17,836 nucleotides of DNA from Bacteroidaceae bacterium (GTDB lineage: Bacteria > Bacteroidota > Bacteroidia > Bacteroidales > Barnesiellaceae_A), in assembly GCA_017561285.1 (NCBI GenBank), contig JAFZDG010000175.1, positions 1 through 17,836 on the forward strand. The letters are read 5' to 3'. Shown here in pieces: positions 1 through 7,695 of the stretch; within the stretch, counting starts at the first letter, position 1; each line of letters starts with the position of its first letter. The notes beneath the pieces were generated by a model, which ran no database searches, was not told the origin of the DNA, and worked only from the letters and a program-made list of their open reading frames with translations. Position numbers and translations under genes: made by a program.

Positions 1-1448
1 CCGTTATCTACTATCGAGCACTCGGCAAGGTCGGCAGATAAGACTGTATTGTCAGATATACGAGTTACCTTATATCGCAACGAAGCCATATCGATATATC
101 CGCCATTGATACCACGTGTTACAGGCTCCCACGACAAAGTTATAGAATGGGGAGTAGTACGTTCCAGTTTCAATCCTTTGACAGCAGCGGGCAAATCATG
201 GCCGACATATGCCGACACAGTGCGCAACTCGCCTTCGCCTGCTTCATTTACCGTTTGTACCATATAGGTGTATATGCCGGCTTCGTCAACGGTATCGCTC
301 CACGACATAACAGCACCGGGGGTAGCTCCGGTAAGCGTTGTCACCAACTCGCCATTGCGAGAAATCTCTACACAATCGATACTCGGCAACTCGGTGCCAT
401 CGATACGGGTTGTAGGACAAGTCCAGCTCAACTCCACACTCAATTCACCTCCTGCATGGGGAGTCATTTTCAAATCGGTTACAAACGAAGGTGCTAAGGG
501 GGTGTATAGTGAGTAGGGTACGTGAAGGCCTACCACTTGTTGTTCGGCCTTGCCACCGATAGCACCCAACATCGTTGCCAAACCGGTAGTTACATCCAAT
601 GAGTACAATACACCCATACGCTTGGTATCGCTATAGGCCCAATATACAATACCCGTTTCTCTATCAAAGTCCATCGACTGACGATAGAAGGGCGAGAGGC
701 CTGTATCGACAACTTCGGTAATGTCACCGGTGGTCTTGTCTATCTTACACAGCATACCGCGATCGTCCACACCATATATCTCACCTTGCGCATTGATAGC
801 CATAGCATAGATATGGCGGCCCATATTTTTGTTGATATATTTTTGCTCGCCGGTAGTAAGGTCTACAGTCAACAGAGCCGATGCATACATCTCCGGATCG
901 TACTGAGAGTTGGCAAGCATAAACATTTGTCGACTGATCACATCGTAACTCATCTCGAATGCTTGCAATGCATAATCACCCTCCAACGAGCAAGATGTTA
1001 CCAATTCGACTTCGCCTGTTTCGAGATCTATCGTACTCAACACAGGATTGAAACTGTTATCGTAAGCCATAACATAATATTTCTCCTTGGCATAAGCACC
1101 GGCTGTAGCCCAGTCTTGCACAGACTTGACACGCGTTACTTTACCGGGCGATGTAGTGTTGAACTTAACAAGACCTCGATGAGCCTCATCGGTCACGTTA
1201 TACTCTACAAAACCATAAATATCGATACTCTCAACTTCTTCGGCTTGGCGAACAGCGTGTCTGTTATCCCTCGCCGATGCAAAGTCATTCATTACGCGAG
1301 CTCTGCTCCATTCTTGTTTCATAGAAGAACGCTCATCGGCTTTATCGGCCTGGCCGATAGGAGTGTGCAAAAACTCTATCGACATCTGAGCTACAGCAAT
1401 AATGCTTGCAAACAATGCACTCACTATTGCGAATGTTAATTTTTTCAT
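1..1448 (-). CDS. Secreted fibronectin type III domain protein (C-terminus beyond window)
   Basis: An uninterrupted minus-strand frame runs from the ATG at 1446-1448 to the left edge, giving about 482 residues and no stop, so the gene is partial. The first 21 residues (MKKLTFAIVSALFASIIAVAQ) form a Sec signal peptide. Residues about 75-310 contain repeated units of the type 'LTTGEQKYI', 'KTTGDITEVVDTG' and 'VTTGLATMLG', which look like a beta-propeller-like fold; this is inferred from repeat style only. Residues about 317-415 and from about 416 on are two Fn3-like domains, seen in 'VELSWTCP' and 'SITLSWEPV'. Related Bacteroidales proteins often continue into more Fn3 or jelly-roll domains and a T9SS tail, but that part is not visible here. 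It is probably exported to the cell surface or outside. No enzyme motif is seen and the function is unknown. The start is supported by a TAnnTTTG box 46 bases upstream. Confidence 0.85.
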   Translation of the reverse strand, partial: MKKLTFAIVSALFASIIAVAQMSIEFLHTPIGQADKADERSSMKQEWSRARVMNDFASARDNRHAVRQAEEVESIDIYGFVEYNVTDEAHRGLVKFNTTSPGKVTRVKSVQDWATAGAYAKEKYYVMAYDNSFNPVLSTIDLETGEVELVTSCSLEGDYALQAFEMSYDVISRQMFMLANSQYDPEMYASALLTVDLTTGEQKYINKNMGRHIYAMAINAQGEIYGVDDRGMLCKIDKTTGDITEVVDTGLSPFYRQSMDFDRETGIVYWAYSDTKRMGVLYSLDVTTGLATMLGAIGGKAEQQVVGLHVPYSLYTPLAPSFVTDLKMTPHAGGELSVELSWTCPTTRIDGTELPSIDCVEISRNGELVTTLTGATPGAVMSWSDTVDEAGIYTYMVQTVNEAGEGELRTVSAYVGHDLPAAVKGLKLERTTPHSITLSWEPVTRGINGGYIDMASLRYKVTRISDNTVLSADLAECSIVDN

Positions 1449-1493
1449 TTTGGATAGTATTTTAGATTTTACTTTTTTCTCAAATCGTACTTG

Positions 1494-1501
1494 CAAAGGT
1501 A
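1494..1501 (-). promoter_or_regulatory. Bacteroidota -7 box for the Fn3 protein
   Basis: On the minus strand the sequence reads TACCTTTG, an exact match to TAnnTTTG. It lies 46 bases upstream of the ATG at 1448, implying a leader of about 40 bases. No convincing -33 TTG is seen at the usual distance. Confidence 0.6.
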
Positions 1502-1585
1502 TGAATTTTAATTTAATAATTACATTGATAAAAATATATTTATACAACAACCATCTCTATTATAATCTAATACAATAAAAGTAAA

Positions 1586-1621
1586 AGACCTACATTTATG
1601 CGTACACACAAATGTAGGTCT
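1586..1621 (-). terminator. Rho-independent terminator of the rubredoxin gene
   Basis: A perfect 12-bp inverted repeat (AGACCTACATTT, 1586-1597, with AAATGTAGGTCT, 1610-1621) encloses a 12-base loop. Read on the minus strand, the stem is followed by TTTACTTTTATT, a U-rich tail. It begins 24 bases past the rubredoxin stop. The other strand lacks a U-run. Confidence 0.85.
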
Positions 1622-1644
1622 ACCAAACTATAAAGTTATTATTC

Positions 1645-1809
1645 TTAATCTTCGACAGGCGAAAAGTCTTCTTTACCTACGCCACACAAGGGGCATACCC
1701 AATCTTCGGGAAGGTTTTCAAAAGCTACACCGGGAGCGATATCGCCATCTGTGTCACCTACTGCGGGATCATAAATCCAACCGCATACATCGCAAACATA
1801 TTTTTTCAT
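1645..1809 (-). CDS. Rubredoxin
   Basis: This 54-residue protein runs from the ATG at 1807-1809 to the TAA at 1645-1647. It contains both iron-binding knuckles: C6-D-V-C9-G near the start and C39-P-L-C42-G near the end. Between them is the usual aromatic/acidic framework (WIYDPAVGDTDGDIAPG, and a W before the second knuckle). Its length and spacing match classical single-domain rubredoxins. These are cytoplasmic one-electron carriers with an Fe(SCys)4 centre that pass electrons, for example, to rubrerythrin or superoxide reductase during oxidative stress in anaerobes. No partner gene is adjacent. The gene looks monocistronic, with its own promoter about 107 bases upstream and a strong hairpin terminator just downstream. 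Confidence is high because every metal ligand is visible. Confidence 0.97.
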   Translation of the reverse strand: MKKYVCDVCGWIYDPAVGDTDGDIAPGVAFENLPEDWVCPLCGVGKEDFSPVED

Positions 1810-1915
1810 CTTATCTTTCTTTTTTTATGGTTTATACTATTGTTGTTTATGTTGTTGACAAGAAAACCAGAACTTATTTTATCGGCTTGAGTTCTTTAGC
1901 CTCTCTTATTTTGCA

Positions 1916-1946
1916 CAAAGATAAACAATATCTCACTATAAAACAA
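1916..1946 (-). promoter_or_regulatory. Rubredoxin promoter (-33/-7 pair)
   Basis: On the minus strand TTG (1946-1944) is followed after 20 bases by TATCTTTG (1923-1916), a good Bacteroidota -33/-7 arrangement. The predicted transcript would start near 1909, leaving a leader of about 100 bases before the rubredoxin ATG. I recognise no riboswitch in that leader. Confidence 0.6.
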
Positions 1947-1994
1947 CATTTTCAAAACATTTTATCGCCATATTAACTTAATTTAATTAAAATG

Positions 1995-2015
1995 GCAAAT
2001 ATAATAATATTTTGC
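1995..2015 (-). terminator. Possible weak terminator after the nuclease gene
   Basis: An AT-rich imperfect inverted repeat (GCAAA...TTTGC arms with a bulge and a 4-base loop) lies 16 bases past the nuclease stop. On the minus strand it is followed by CATTTTAATTAAATT. The stem has only two GC pairs, so this is a weak call. Confidence 0.3.
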
Positions 2016-2030
2016 TAACAGAAAGACAAA

Positions 2031-4082
2031 TTATTGGCCAACCATAACTCGAGTGGCATAGCAACCTTGCGGGCTCACAATCTGCACTATATATACTCCA
2101 CCACGTTGCACCGGTAATACTTCGCGATGGCTATGTATGGTGCGAGTTGCGCACAGACGACCATCGAGCGTATAACAATAGACTGAGGCATTGACAGGAG
2201 CTTCATCGATATAAACAGCACCATCGTATCCATACACATACACACCTTGTGGCACACCACTCTCAATGTGCTCTACATCGGATGTGGTAGATACAACAAT
2301 CGTATTGGACAGTTCAAGTTTTGCATTGCCATTATAAGCCGTAACTGCGTAGTAATATTCTTTGTTGGGTATTACCCCTTCTACCTTATAACTCAACACA
2401 TTACCCACACGACAAGGATAGCCGTCGAGCATTGCTGATGTGCTGCCACCGACTACTAATTGAGCCTTTTGCAAATATACTCTATGCGATTTTTCGGCCT
2501 TAAATGAGATGGTAGATTGCGATGTTGCCGGCTCTATGGTCACCCCTTGTGTAACTTGTCCCGAGGCACAATCTATTTGTGCTACTTCTCGATTATCTAC
2601 CATTACATAAAGTATCGAATTGTCTGAAGTCTTATAGGGCGAACAAGTAACAATGAGTTTAGAGGCCGCACTCATATCGATAGAGGGCGATGTCACTACT
2701 CCATTTTGGCTACCCGAGGCCAATCGAAGAGCATTGCTTTCCTTTGCAGTATAGCCGGTTTTAGACCAGCCTGATGGCACTCCTTGTGCAAAGTCGATAT
2801 CAAACAGGGTACGCTCAGGCATTGCATTTTCGTTATCACTCCACACAGCAAGCTCATAATCGGTAGCATGGGTATGACGTGTCCAATTGGCTTGGAACGA
2901 CTGGTCGCAGACATCGGTTGCATTGACAGCTGCAAAAGACTCCACTGCACTTGCAACCACGTGGATTGTAACACTTTGAGATAGCCCACCCCCCGAGATG
3001 GTAAGTCGGGCATCATGGCTGCCACTTTGCTTCGGTGCATATGTTATACCTACCGACTTACCTTTGTGCGCTTCATCGGCTGTGATGGCTGTTGGCGTAA
3101 TACTGAAAAATTCATTGCCCGATAATTGCAAAACGAGCGTTCCCGAAAGATTATGTCCTTTGACTACAATATTGTTTGTCACCGACACCTCTCCACTTGC
3201 ACCCATCGCAATAGCACCCATATCGACCGTTTCATCGGCTACAGGAGACTCCAAGACGGCTACTTGGGGAGCATCGCCGGGTGTGAAAGGTGTTGTTGTT
3301 TGTGTTCCAAAAATAAGGTCAACCAACTCGGGATAATCGACAAACGGATTGCGATTGCCTTGCTGCGAGGCATATACCGCATCGTTGCGATCAATCTCCT
3401 TTTCACTAACGGGATCGAGTTGATGCCAGCGCAACATCATAGCACGTACCCATTCATCGAGGTAAGGGAAAGAACCACTAAAGCCATCTCCACTCCAACT
3501 ACCACACTCGGCATAATAACGAGTGGCTGCATAGAAATAGATGCGCGCAAAATCGCCTTTGTACTCATCATTGGGCTCAAAAACAGTACCTGAATAACCC
3601 GGTGTCTTGCAAGTTCCCAACTTCGAGAAATTATTATCCGAAACATAGCTCGATGAATTAACCTCTCCAAAAGGATAGTTACTGCGGCGATTGTTTACGT
3701 ATCCATCGGTAGGTACTACGATATGTACATCGGAGTACTTCGATCCCCCTCGCCAACTCTTGGGTATAGAGTGTTCGCGATTGTAACAATCTCCTTCACC
3801 ATTATAATTTCCACATTGGTCACTGCCGAACGTAAAATTGGAACTATTGGAATACATATCCCACACCGTTCCATCGGGGCGACGGTCGGTGTTCTTATAG
3901 ATACTCCACAACTTATCATAACCGGGATCGCTATGATTTATAATCTCGGCCAGCGTTTTTTGTAAATCATTACCACTCTTGCCTATAGCACTATCATAGT
4001 AACCTTGAGGTATCTCAGCACTAACGGTTGCAACAACTATAAGGAGCGAAATAATTGCAGCTAATCTCTTTTGCATTTCCAT
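2031..4082 (-). CDS. Secreted endonuclease I family nuclease with Ig/Fn3-like modules and T9SS-like C-terminal tail
   Basis: This is a 683-residue protein counted from the ATG at 4080-4082. Residues 1-22 are a signal peptide (cleavage likely after VSA). Residues about 25-258 form an endonuclease-I-type His-Me finger domain: 'CYNREHSIPKSW' with H104 as the likely catalytic histidine, 'DVHIVVPTDGYVNNRRSNYPFGE' region 118-140, 'KGDFARIYFYAATRY' 175-189 and 'NRNPFVDYPEL' 243-253. Residues about 272-378 look like an Ig-like module. Residues 383-415 start an Fn3-like domain that seems interrupted by a jelly-roll-like insert (about 425-545) and resumes at 560-600. The last 70 residues, ending 'GGVYIVQIVSPQGCYATRVMVGQ' style, resemble a T9SS type A sorting domain. 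The expected role is extracellular or surface DNA/RNA degradation for nutrition or biofilm turnover. An in-frame TTG at 4097 is rejected because it coincides with the predicted transcription start; ATG 4076 is an equally possible start. Confidence 0.92.
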   Translation of the reverse strand: MEMQKRLAAIISLLIVVATVSAEIPQGYYDSAIGKSGNDLQKTLAEIINHSDPGYDKLWSIYKNTDRRPDGTVWDMYSNSSNFTFGSDQCGNYNGEGDCYNREHSIPKSWRGGSKYSDVHIVVPTDGYVNNRRSNYPFGEVNSSSYVSDNNFSKLGTCKTPGYSGTVFEPNDEYKGDFARIYFYAATRYYAECGSWSGDGFSGSFPYLDEWVRAMMLRWHQLDPVSEKEIDRNDAVYASQQGNRNPFVDYPELVDLIFGTQTTTPFTPGDAPQVAVLESPVADETVDMGAIAMGASGEVSVTNNIVVKGHNLSGTLVLQLSGNEFFSITPTAITADEAHKGKSVGITYAPKQSGSHDARLTISGGGLSQSVTIHVVASAVESFAAVNATDVCDQSFQANWTRHTHATDYELAVWSDNENAMPERTLFDIDFAQGVPSGWSKTGYTAKESNALRLASGSQNGVVTSPSIDMSAASKLIVTCSPYKTSDNSILYVMVDNREVAQIDCASGQVTQGVTIEPATSQSTISFKAEKSHRVYLQKAQLVVGGSTSAMLDGYPCRVGNVLSYKVEGVIPNKEYYYAVTAYNGNAKLELSNTIVVSTTSDVEHIESGVPQGVYVYGYDGAVYIDEAPVNASVYCYTLDGRLCATRTIHSHREVLPVQRGGVYIVQIVSPQGCYATRVMVGQ

Positions 4083-4101
4083 TGATTTTATAAACAAGAT
4101 A

Positions 4102-4109
4102 CAAATGTA
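4102..4109 (-). promoter_or_regulatory. -7 box for the secreted nuclease
   Basis: The minus strand reads TACATTTG, matching TAnnTTTG. Transcription would start near 4095, only about 13-20 bases before the ATGs at 4082 and 4076, so the leader would be very short. No clear -33 TTG is present at the normal spacing. Confidence 0.5.
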
Positions 4110-4320
4110 GCAACTTATTTAATAATATAGGAGAATTGTCACAGATTTTAACGATGGTACATTCACACAATATCCATATAAACCACTGATAACCTGCAAA
4201 GAAAATCAAACTACAATTAACAAAAGGGCAGAAAGAATCATTGATTTTTCTAAATATAGGCCCATTGATATTGACTAACAATTATATACCTTGTGTTACA
4301 TAGTATTTATATCACCATTA

Positions 4321-5520
4321 TCATACAACAATACGATGATGGCGGTGATTGTCATATCGTATCGCGAGAACAGCCGTAACGACATAGACGATTGTAAGCA
4401 ACCATAATCGGGTATATGCATACGATGCCTGTTCAAGAGTTGCACCCATTGTATTTATCTGCACAAAGCCCTCCACACCCCATGTGGCAGGTATTAAATA
4501 ACTTATGTAACGCCATCCTATGGGCATCGCATAGCGTGGCCATGCAATGCCCGATAAAAATATAAAGGGTACCGATGTAAATACAAATAACAGATAGGTA
4601 TGCTCTCGTTCTTGTACACACACCGAGAGGGTTATGGCCATAAAGATAGATGATAACACCAATGGCAAAGAAAAAAGCAGTATTTGACTCACGCTGCCAC
4701 ACTGCGGATAGCCAAAAAGCCATGGAACAAAATGTAGCAGATACACAACATTGAATATATAAACAGAGACATAACAGAGTGTACGCCCTGTCAACCGATG
4801 CAAGATATGATACCGACCAAACCAACTACGCTTTTGCTCATGGTATGCCGATGCCAACATTGCAATACCTAACACGAAACTCTGTTGCAAAATGAGCACA
4901 AGCACTGCCGGAATAAGAAAAGAGGCTACGCCCGATGTAGGATTATACATTACCTCCGAAGTATAGGGTATAGGGCGCTCTATTATTTGGGTAATAGAAC
5001 CGGATACATCTATAGGCATAGCAGCCTGCCGCAATACTACACCCATATCGAGCACTACATCGGTAAGTGCCATATAGAGGGCTTTGTAGTTGAGCAACAG
5101 ACTCATATCGGTATAAAATATCAGTGAAGAAGATTTTTCATTCACAACATCTGTTGCCACACCGGCCGGAATGACAAGTACAGCGTAACACTTGCGTCTC
5201 ATCATCATATCTTTTGCTTCACCCATATTGGCACAATAACTCACCACATCAACTGCCGGAGATGCATCGAAACGTTGTACAATCTCTCTACTCAACACCG
5301 TTCTACTATCATCTACAACCACAACCGGCACATTAGTTACCACCTCGGGCGCATATATGAGCGCATAGAGTATCGGATAGGCCAACGGTAATAACACAAA
5401 GAAGAGTACGACCTCGGTATCTCGAAATATACGACAGTATTCACTTTGCCAATAGCGAAATATGAGATTGACCTCACATCGCAATCTCTGCCCAATCTCT
5501 ATGATTTTACCTCTTTGCAT
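4321..5520 (-). CDS. ABC-2 type exporter permease, distal subunit (YbhR/YbhS-like)
   Basis: This 399-residue membrane protein has the ABC2_membrane_3 layout. A membrane segment lies near residues 38-57. Next comes a soluble extracytoplasmic domain of about 140 residues that begins 'VPVVVVDDSRTVLSREIVQRF'. A cluster of five or so membrane segments follows, from about residue 200 to 390. It is paralogous to the gene just upstream: both have a short cytoplasmic N-terminus, a first helix, then a V-D-D/D-M-D motif opening the extracytoplasmic domain. The two probably form the heterodimeric inner-membrane channel of a tripartite exporter. Its ATG at 5518-5520 overlaps the end of the preceding permease by 14 bases, so translational coupling is likely. 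It is the last gene of the operon, and no clear terminator follows. The substrate cannot be told; drugs, lipids or other envelope molecules are possible from the family. Confidence 0.88.
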   Translation of the reverse strand: MQRGKIIEIGQRLRCEVNLIFRYWQSEYCRIFRDTEVVLFFVLLPLAYPILYALIYAPEVVTNVPVVVVDDSRTVLSREIVQRFDASPAVDVVSYCANMGEAKDMMMRRKCYAVLVIPAGVATDVVNEKSSSLIFYTDMSLLLNYKALYMALTDVVLDMGVVLRQAAMPIDVSGSITQIIERPIPYTSEVMYNPTSGVASFLIPAVLVLILQQSFVLGIAMLASAYHEQKRSWFGRYHILHRLTGRTLCYVSVYIFNVVYLLHFVPWLFGYPQCGSVSQILLFSLPLVLSSIFMAITLSVCVQEREHTYLLFVFTSVPFIFLSGIAWPRYAMPIGWRYISYLIPATWGVEGFVQINTMGATLEQASYAYTRLWLLTIVYVVTAVLAIRYDNHRHHRIVV

Positions 5521-6685
5521 AATTTAATATTACACGATGTAATCGAGGGATAGATATGAGTGCCACCCCAATCATTAGAAGTAATGCAACAAACTCGCTC
5601 CGGCAATAATAAAGCGGGTAGCCATTGAGCGCACTATTGGCATATATGAGGAAATAGTGTCGTACCGGCAACAGATTGGTCAAAAATTGAAACGGCACAT
5701 ACATATTGGGCACAGGAAAGGAGAATCCACCCAGCGAAAACGACACCACTCCTACTACACTTACGGCACTATAGGCAATAGATAAATTGGGAACAACCGA
5801 CAAGATCACGATGACAATCGATTGAGCCGCCAACACCATCAGTGCCATTGCCGCTACCATACGCCATATAGAACAATGCAGCGGGAATTGCATATAACCA
5901 TATAGAAATATTTGCAACGAAACACCAACCAAAACAAAAAGAGTGGTATAAACTACCCACTTACCTCCAAGTGCCATAGCAAAAGAGCCACGAGCCGCAA
6001 GTAACCAACTACGCACACTACCCTGCTTCAACTCGCCCGTCAGAGCGTAGATAAAAACCAGCATTGTCATCAATTGCAATATGGTGGGTATAAACGAATT
6101 GCTCAAATACACCGAATAGTTGAGCCAAGGATTACCTAAGGCATATAAATCGATTGTGAGGGGTTGCAACAATGTTTCTATGCGCCTTTCGGTAATATCA
6201 AGCGACAATAGAACCTCTTCGACCACCGATGCCGAGAGTAACATAGATTGTGTAACATAGCTCTCATACAACAACGATCCGGGTATAAGATAGGCATCGT
6301 TGGTATAAAACGTAATGGTCGGTTGCTTACCATCCAAAGCCAACGACTCGAACCGGGACGGGATAACCAGAAATCCATAAATAATGCCTCGTTGCATAGC
6401 ATCGCGGGCCTCTCTAAAGCTGTGCGGTTGCAACACTATATCAATAGATTGTTGTGCTTGCAACTTTGCAACAAACCGGCGCGATGATTCGCTATTATCC
6501 ATATCGACAACAGCCGTAGGAATACGTTCCGGCAATCCGTTATAAAGCATTGTATCAAAGAAAAACACACCCAACAGGGGCATTCCTATCATACACAACC
6601 AATATACTTTATACGTTACGATACGCCGCCACTCACGCACCATCACACGCCACAGCGCACCCATATTATGCGTCAGATTATCCAT
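5507..6685 (-). CDS. ABC-2 type exporter permease, proximal subunit (YbhR/YbhS-like)
   Basis: This 392-residue protein starts at the ATG at 6683-6685, six bases after the stop of the HlyD-like gene. A cytoplasmic N-terminal stretch (LWRVMVREWRRIVTYK) leads into a first helix at about 27-45. An extracytoplasmic domain follows ('RIPTAVVDMDNSESSRRFV', then the 'ITFYTND' region), and then about five membrane helices from residue 205 to 385. This is the ABC2_membrane_3/YhgE-Pip-like plan of YbhS and YbhR in E. coli. The protein carries no Walker A, Walker B or ABC signature motif, so an ATPase must come from elsewhere if the system is ATP driven. The adaptor, outer-membrane factor and second permease are all directly adjacent on the same strand. 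Confidence 0.88.
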   Translation of the reverse strand: MDNLTHNMGALWRVMVREWRRIVTYKVYWLCMIGMPLLGVFFFDTMLYNGLPERIPTAVVDMDNSESSRRFVAKLQAQQSIDIVLQPHSFREARDAMQRGIIYGFLVIPSRFESLALDGKQPTITFYTNDAYLIPGSLLYESYVTQSMLLSASVVEEVLLSLDITERRIETLLQPLTIDLYALGNPWLNYSVYLSNSFIPTILQLMTMLVFIYALTGELKQGSVRSWLLAARGSFAMALGGKWVVYTTLFVLVGVSLQIFLYGYMQFPLHCSIWRMVAAMALMVLAAQSIVIVILSVVPNLSIAYSAVSVVGVVSFSLGGFSFPVPNMYVPFQFLTNLLPVRHYFLIYANSALNGYPLYYCRSEFVALLLMIGVALISIPRLHRVILNYAKR

Positions 6686-6691
6686 ACGACA

Positions 6692-7690
6692 TCACAAGGC
6701 AACACCATCAAGCAACACCGACATACCGGGCAGCAACCCCTCTATAGGGTGTTCGGGCCGCATACGCACATTGAAGGTCCTGGCATCATATCCCGAGCCG
6801 ACACGTGTGGCACGCCATACAGCATACGTACCCATATCCTTGATATAAAAGACTCTCATCATCACTTTTTCGCCACCCAGTGCCGGAATAACAGTCTCGT
6901 GACAAGAACCTAATGTGAGGTGCTGCAGCAACTCTTCCCGCACGTTGAACGAAACCCAAATCTCATCGAGCAACAATATGTTCATAATAGGCGCACCCAA
7001 TGTCACAAGTTCGCCTTCCAGCGGAAATATCTCGCTCACGATTCCTGAGCGAGGAGATGTAAGCAGTGCATCTTCGAGCAACGATTCGACCTCAGCCACA
7101 CCGCCATCGGCAGCTTGTAACATAGCCTGAGAAGCAGAACGCTCTTCATATCTTGCACCATTACGAGCCATCTCATATTGCGATCGGGCAGCACTTTCGG
7201 CAGCCTGCGCCATCTCGTAAGCGGCCAATGTCTCATCGTACTTTTGAGCCGACACCACTCCTTTGTCGTAGAGTGTATGCACACGCTTATAACTCTTTTC
7301 GGCAACGGACAGAGCCGCTTGCGCCTGCAACAACATATAGTAGGCCGATTGAACTACCTCTTTACGAGTACCGGCATCTACAAGCTCATTCTCGGCTTGT
7401 GCAACCTTACGCAGAGCCGAAGCCGATGTAAGTTGAGCCTCGACCAACGAGGAGTGTATATGTACCAACGTATCGCCCGCCATTACCTTCTCGCCCTCTT
7501 CTACCATTAGTTGCATTACTCGCCCTCCCAATATACCCGAAATACGTATTTGATCGGCTTCAACTTGCCCTTGCAGCATAGTATGAGCCGGGCGCAACAA
7601 CAGCAGCCCCACAATTGCAGTAATAAGCAATATCAGAATTATAATAAGTAATAGAGCCGAATATATTGTTTTCTCTTTATGTCTGTTCAT
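6692..7690 (-). CDS. HlyD/EmrA-type periplasmic adaptor of the exporter (YbhG-like)
   Basis: This 332-residue protein is counted from the ATG at 7688-7690; a TTG three codons earlier overlaps the TolC stop and is less likely. A single membrane anchor spans about residues 9-32. Residues 41-80 are the first lipoyl/barrel-sandwich half ('GRVMQLMVEEGEKVMAGDTL'). Residues about 83-205 form a long alpha-helical hairpin rich in Ala, Gln and Glu. Residues from about 210 carry the second lipoyl half ('LTSPRSGIVSEIFPLEGELV') and the beta-barrel. Such adaptors bridge an inner-membrane transporter and a TolC-type duct across the periplasm. The gene begins 5 bases after the TolC-like stop and ends 6 bases before a permease, so it clearly belongs to one operon. 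Confidence 0.93.
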   Translation of the reverse strand: MNRHKEKTIYSALLLIIILILLITAIVGLLLLRPAHTMLQGQVEADQIRISGILGGRVMQLMVEEGEKVMAGDTLVHIHSSLVEAQLTSASALRKVAQAENELVDAGTRKEVVQSAYYMLLQAQAALSVAEKSYKRVHTLYDKGVVSAQKYDETLAAYEMAQAAESAARSQYEMARNGARYEERSASQAMLQAADGGVAEVESLLEDALLTSPRSGIVSEIFPLEGELVTLGAPIMNILLLDEIWVSFNVREELLQHLTLGSCHETVIPALGGEKVMMRVFYIKDMGTYAVWRATRVGSGYDARTFNVRMRPEHPIEGLLPGMSVLLDGVAL

Positions 7691-7695
7691 AATCG

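Noticed and set aside
786..1439. Plus-strand open frame of about 217 codons
   Set aside because: It lies entirely opposite the Fn3 protein, whose signal peptide, promoter and domain pattern are convincing. The plus-strand translation has no recognisable domain and a composition typical of an antisense frame.
4021..4281. Minus-strand open frame of 86 codons upstream of and overlapping the nuclease start
   Set aside because: It overlaps the nuclease signal peptide out of frame, spans the predicted promoter and has no recognisable motif.
4098..4320. Search for a terminator of the exporter operon
   Set aside because: Only short AT-rich inverted pieces were found, none with a stable stem followed by a T-run.
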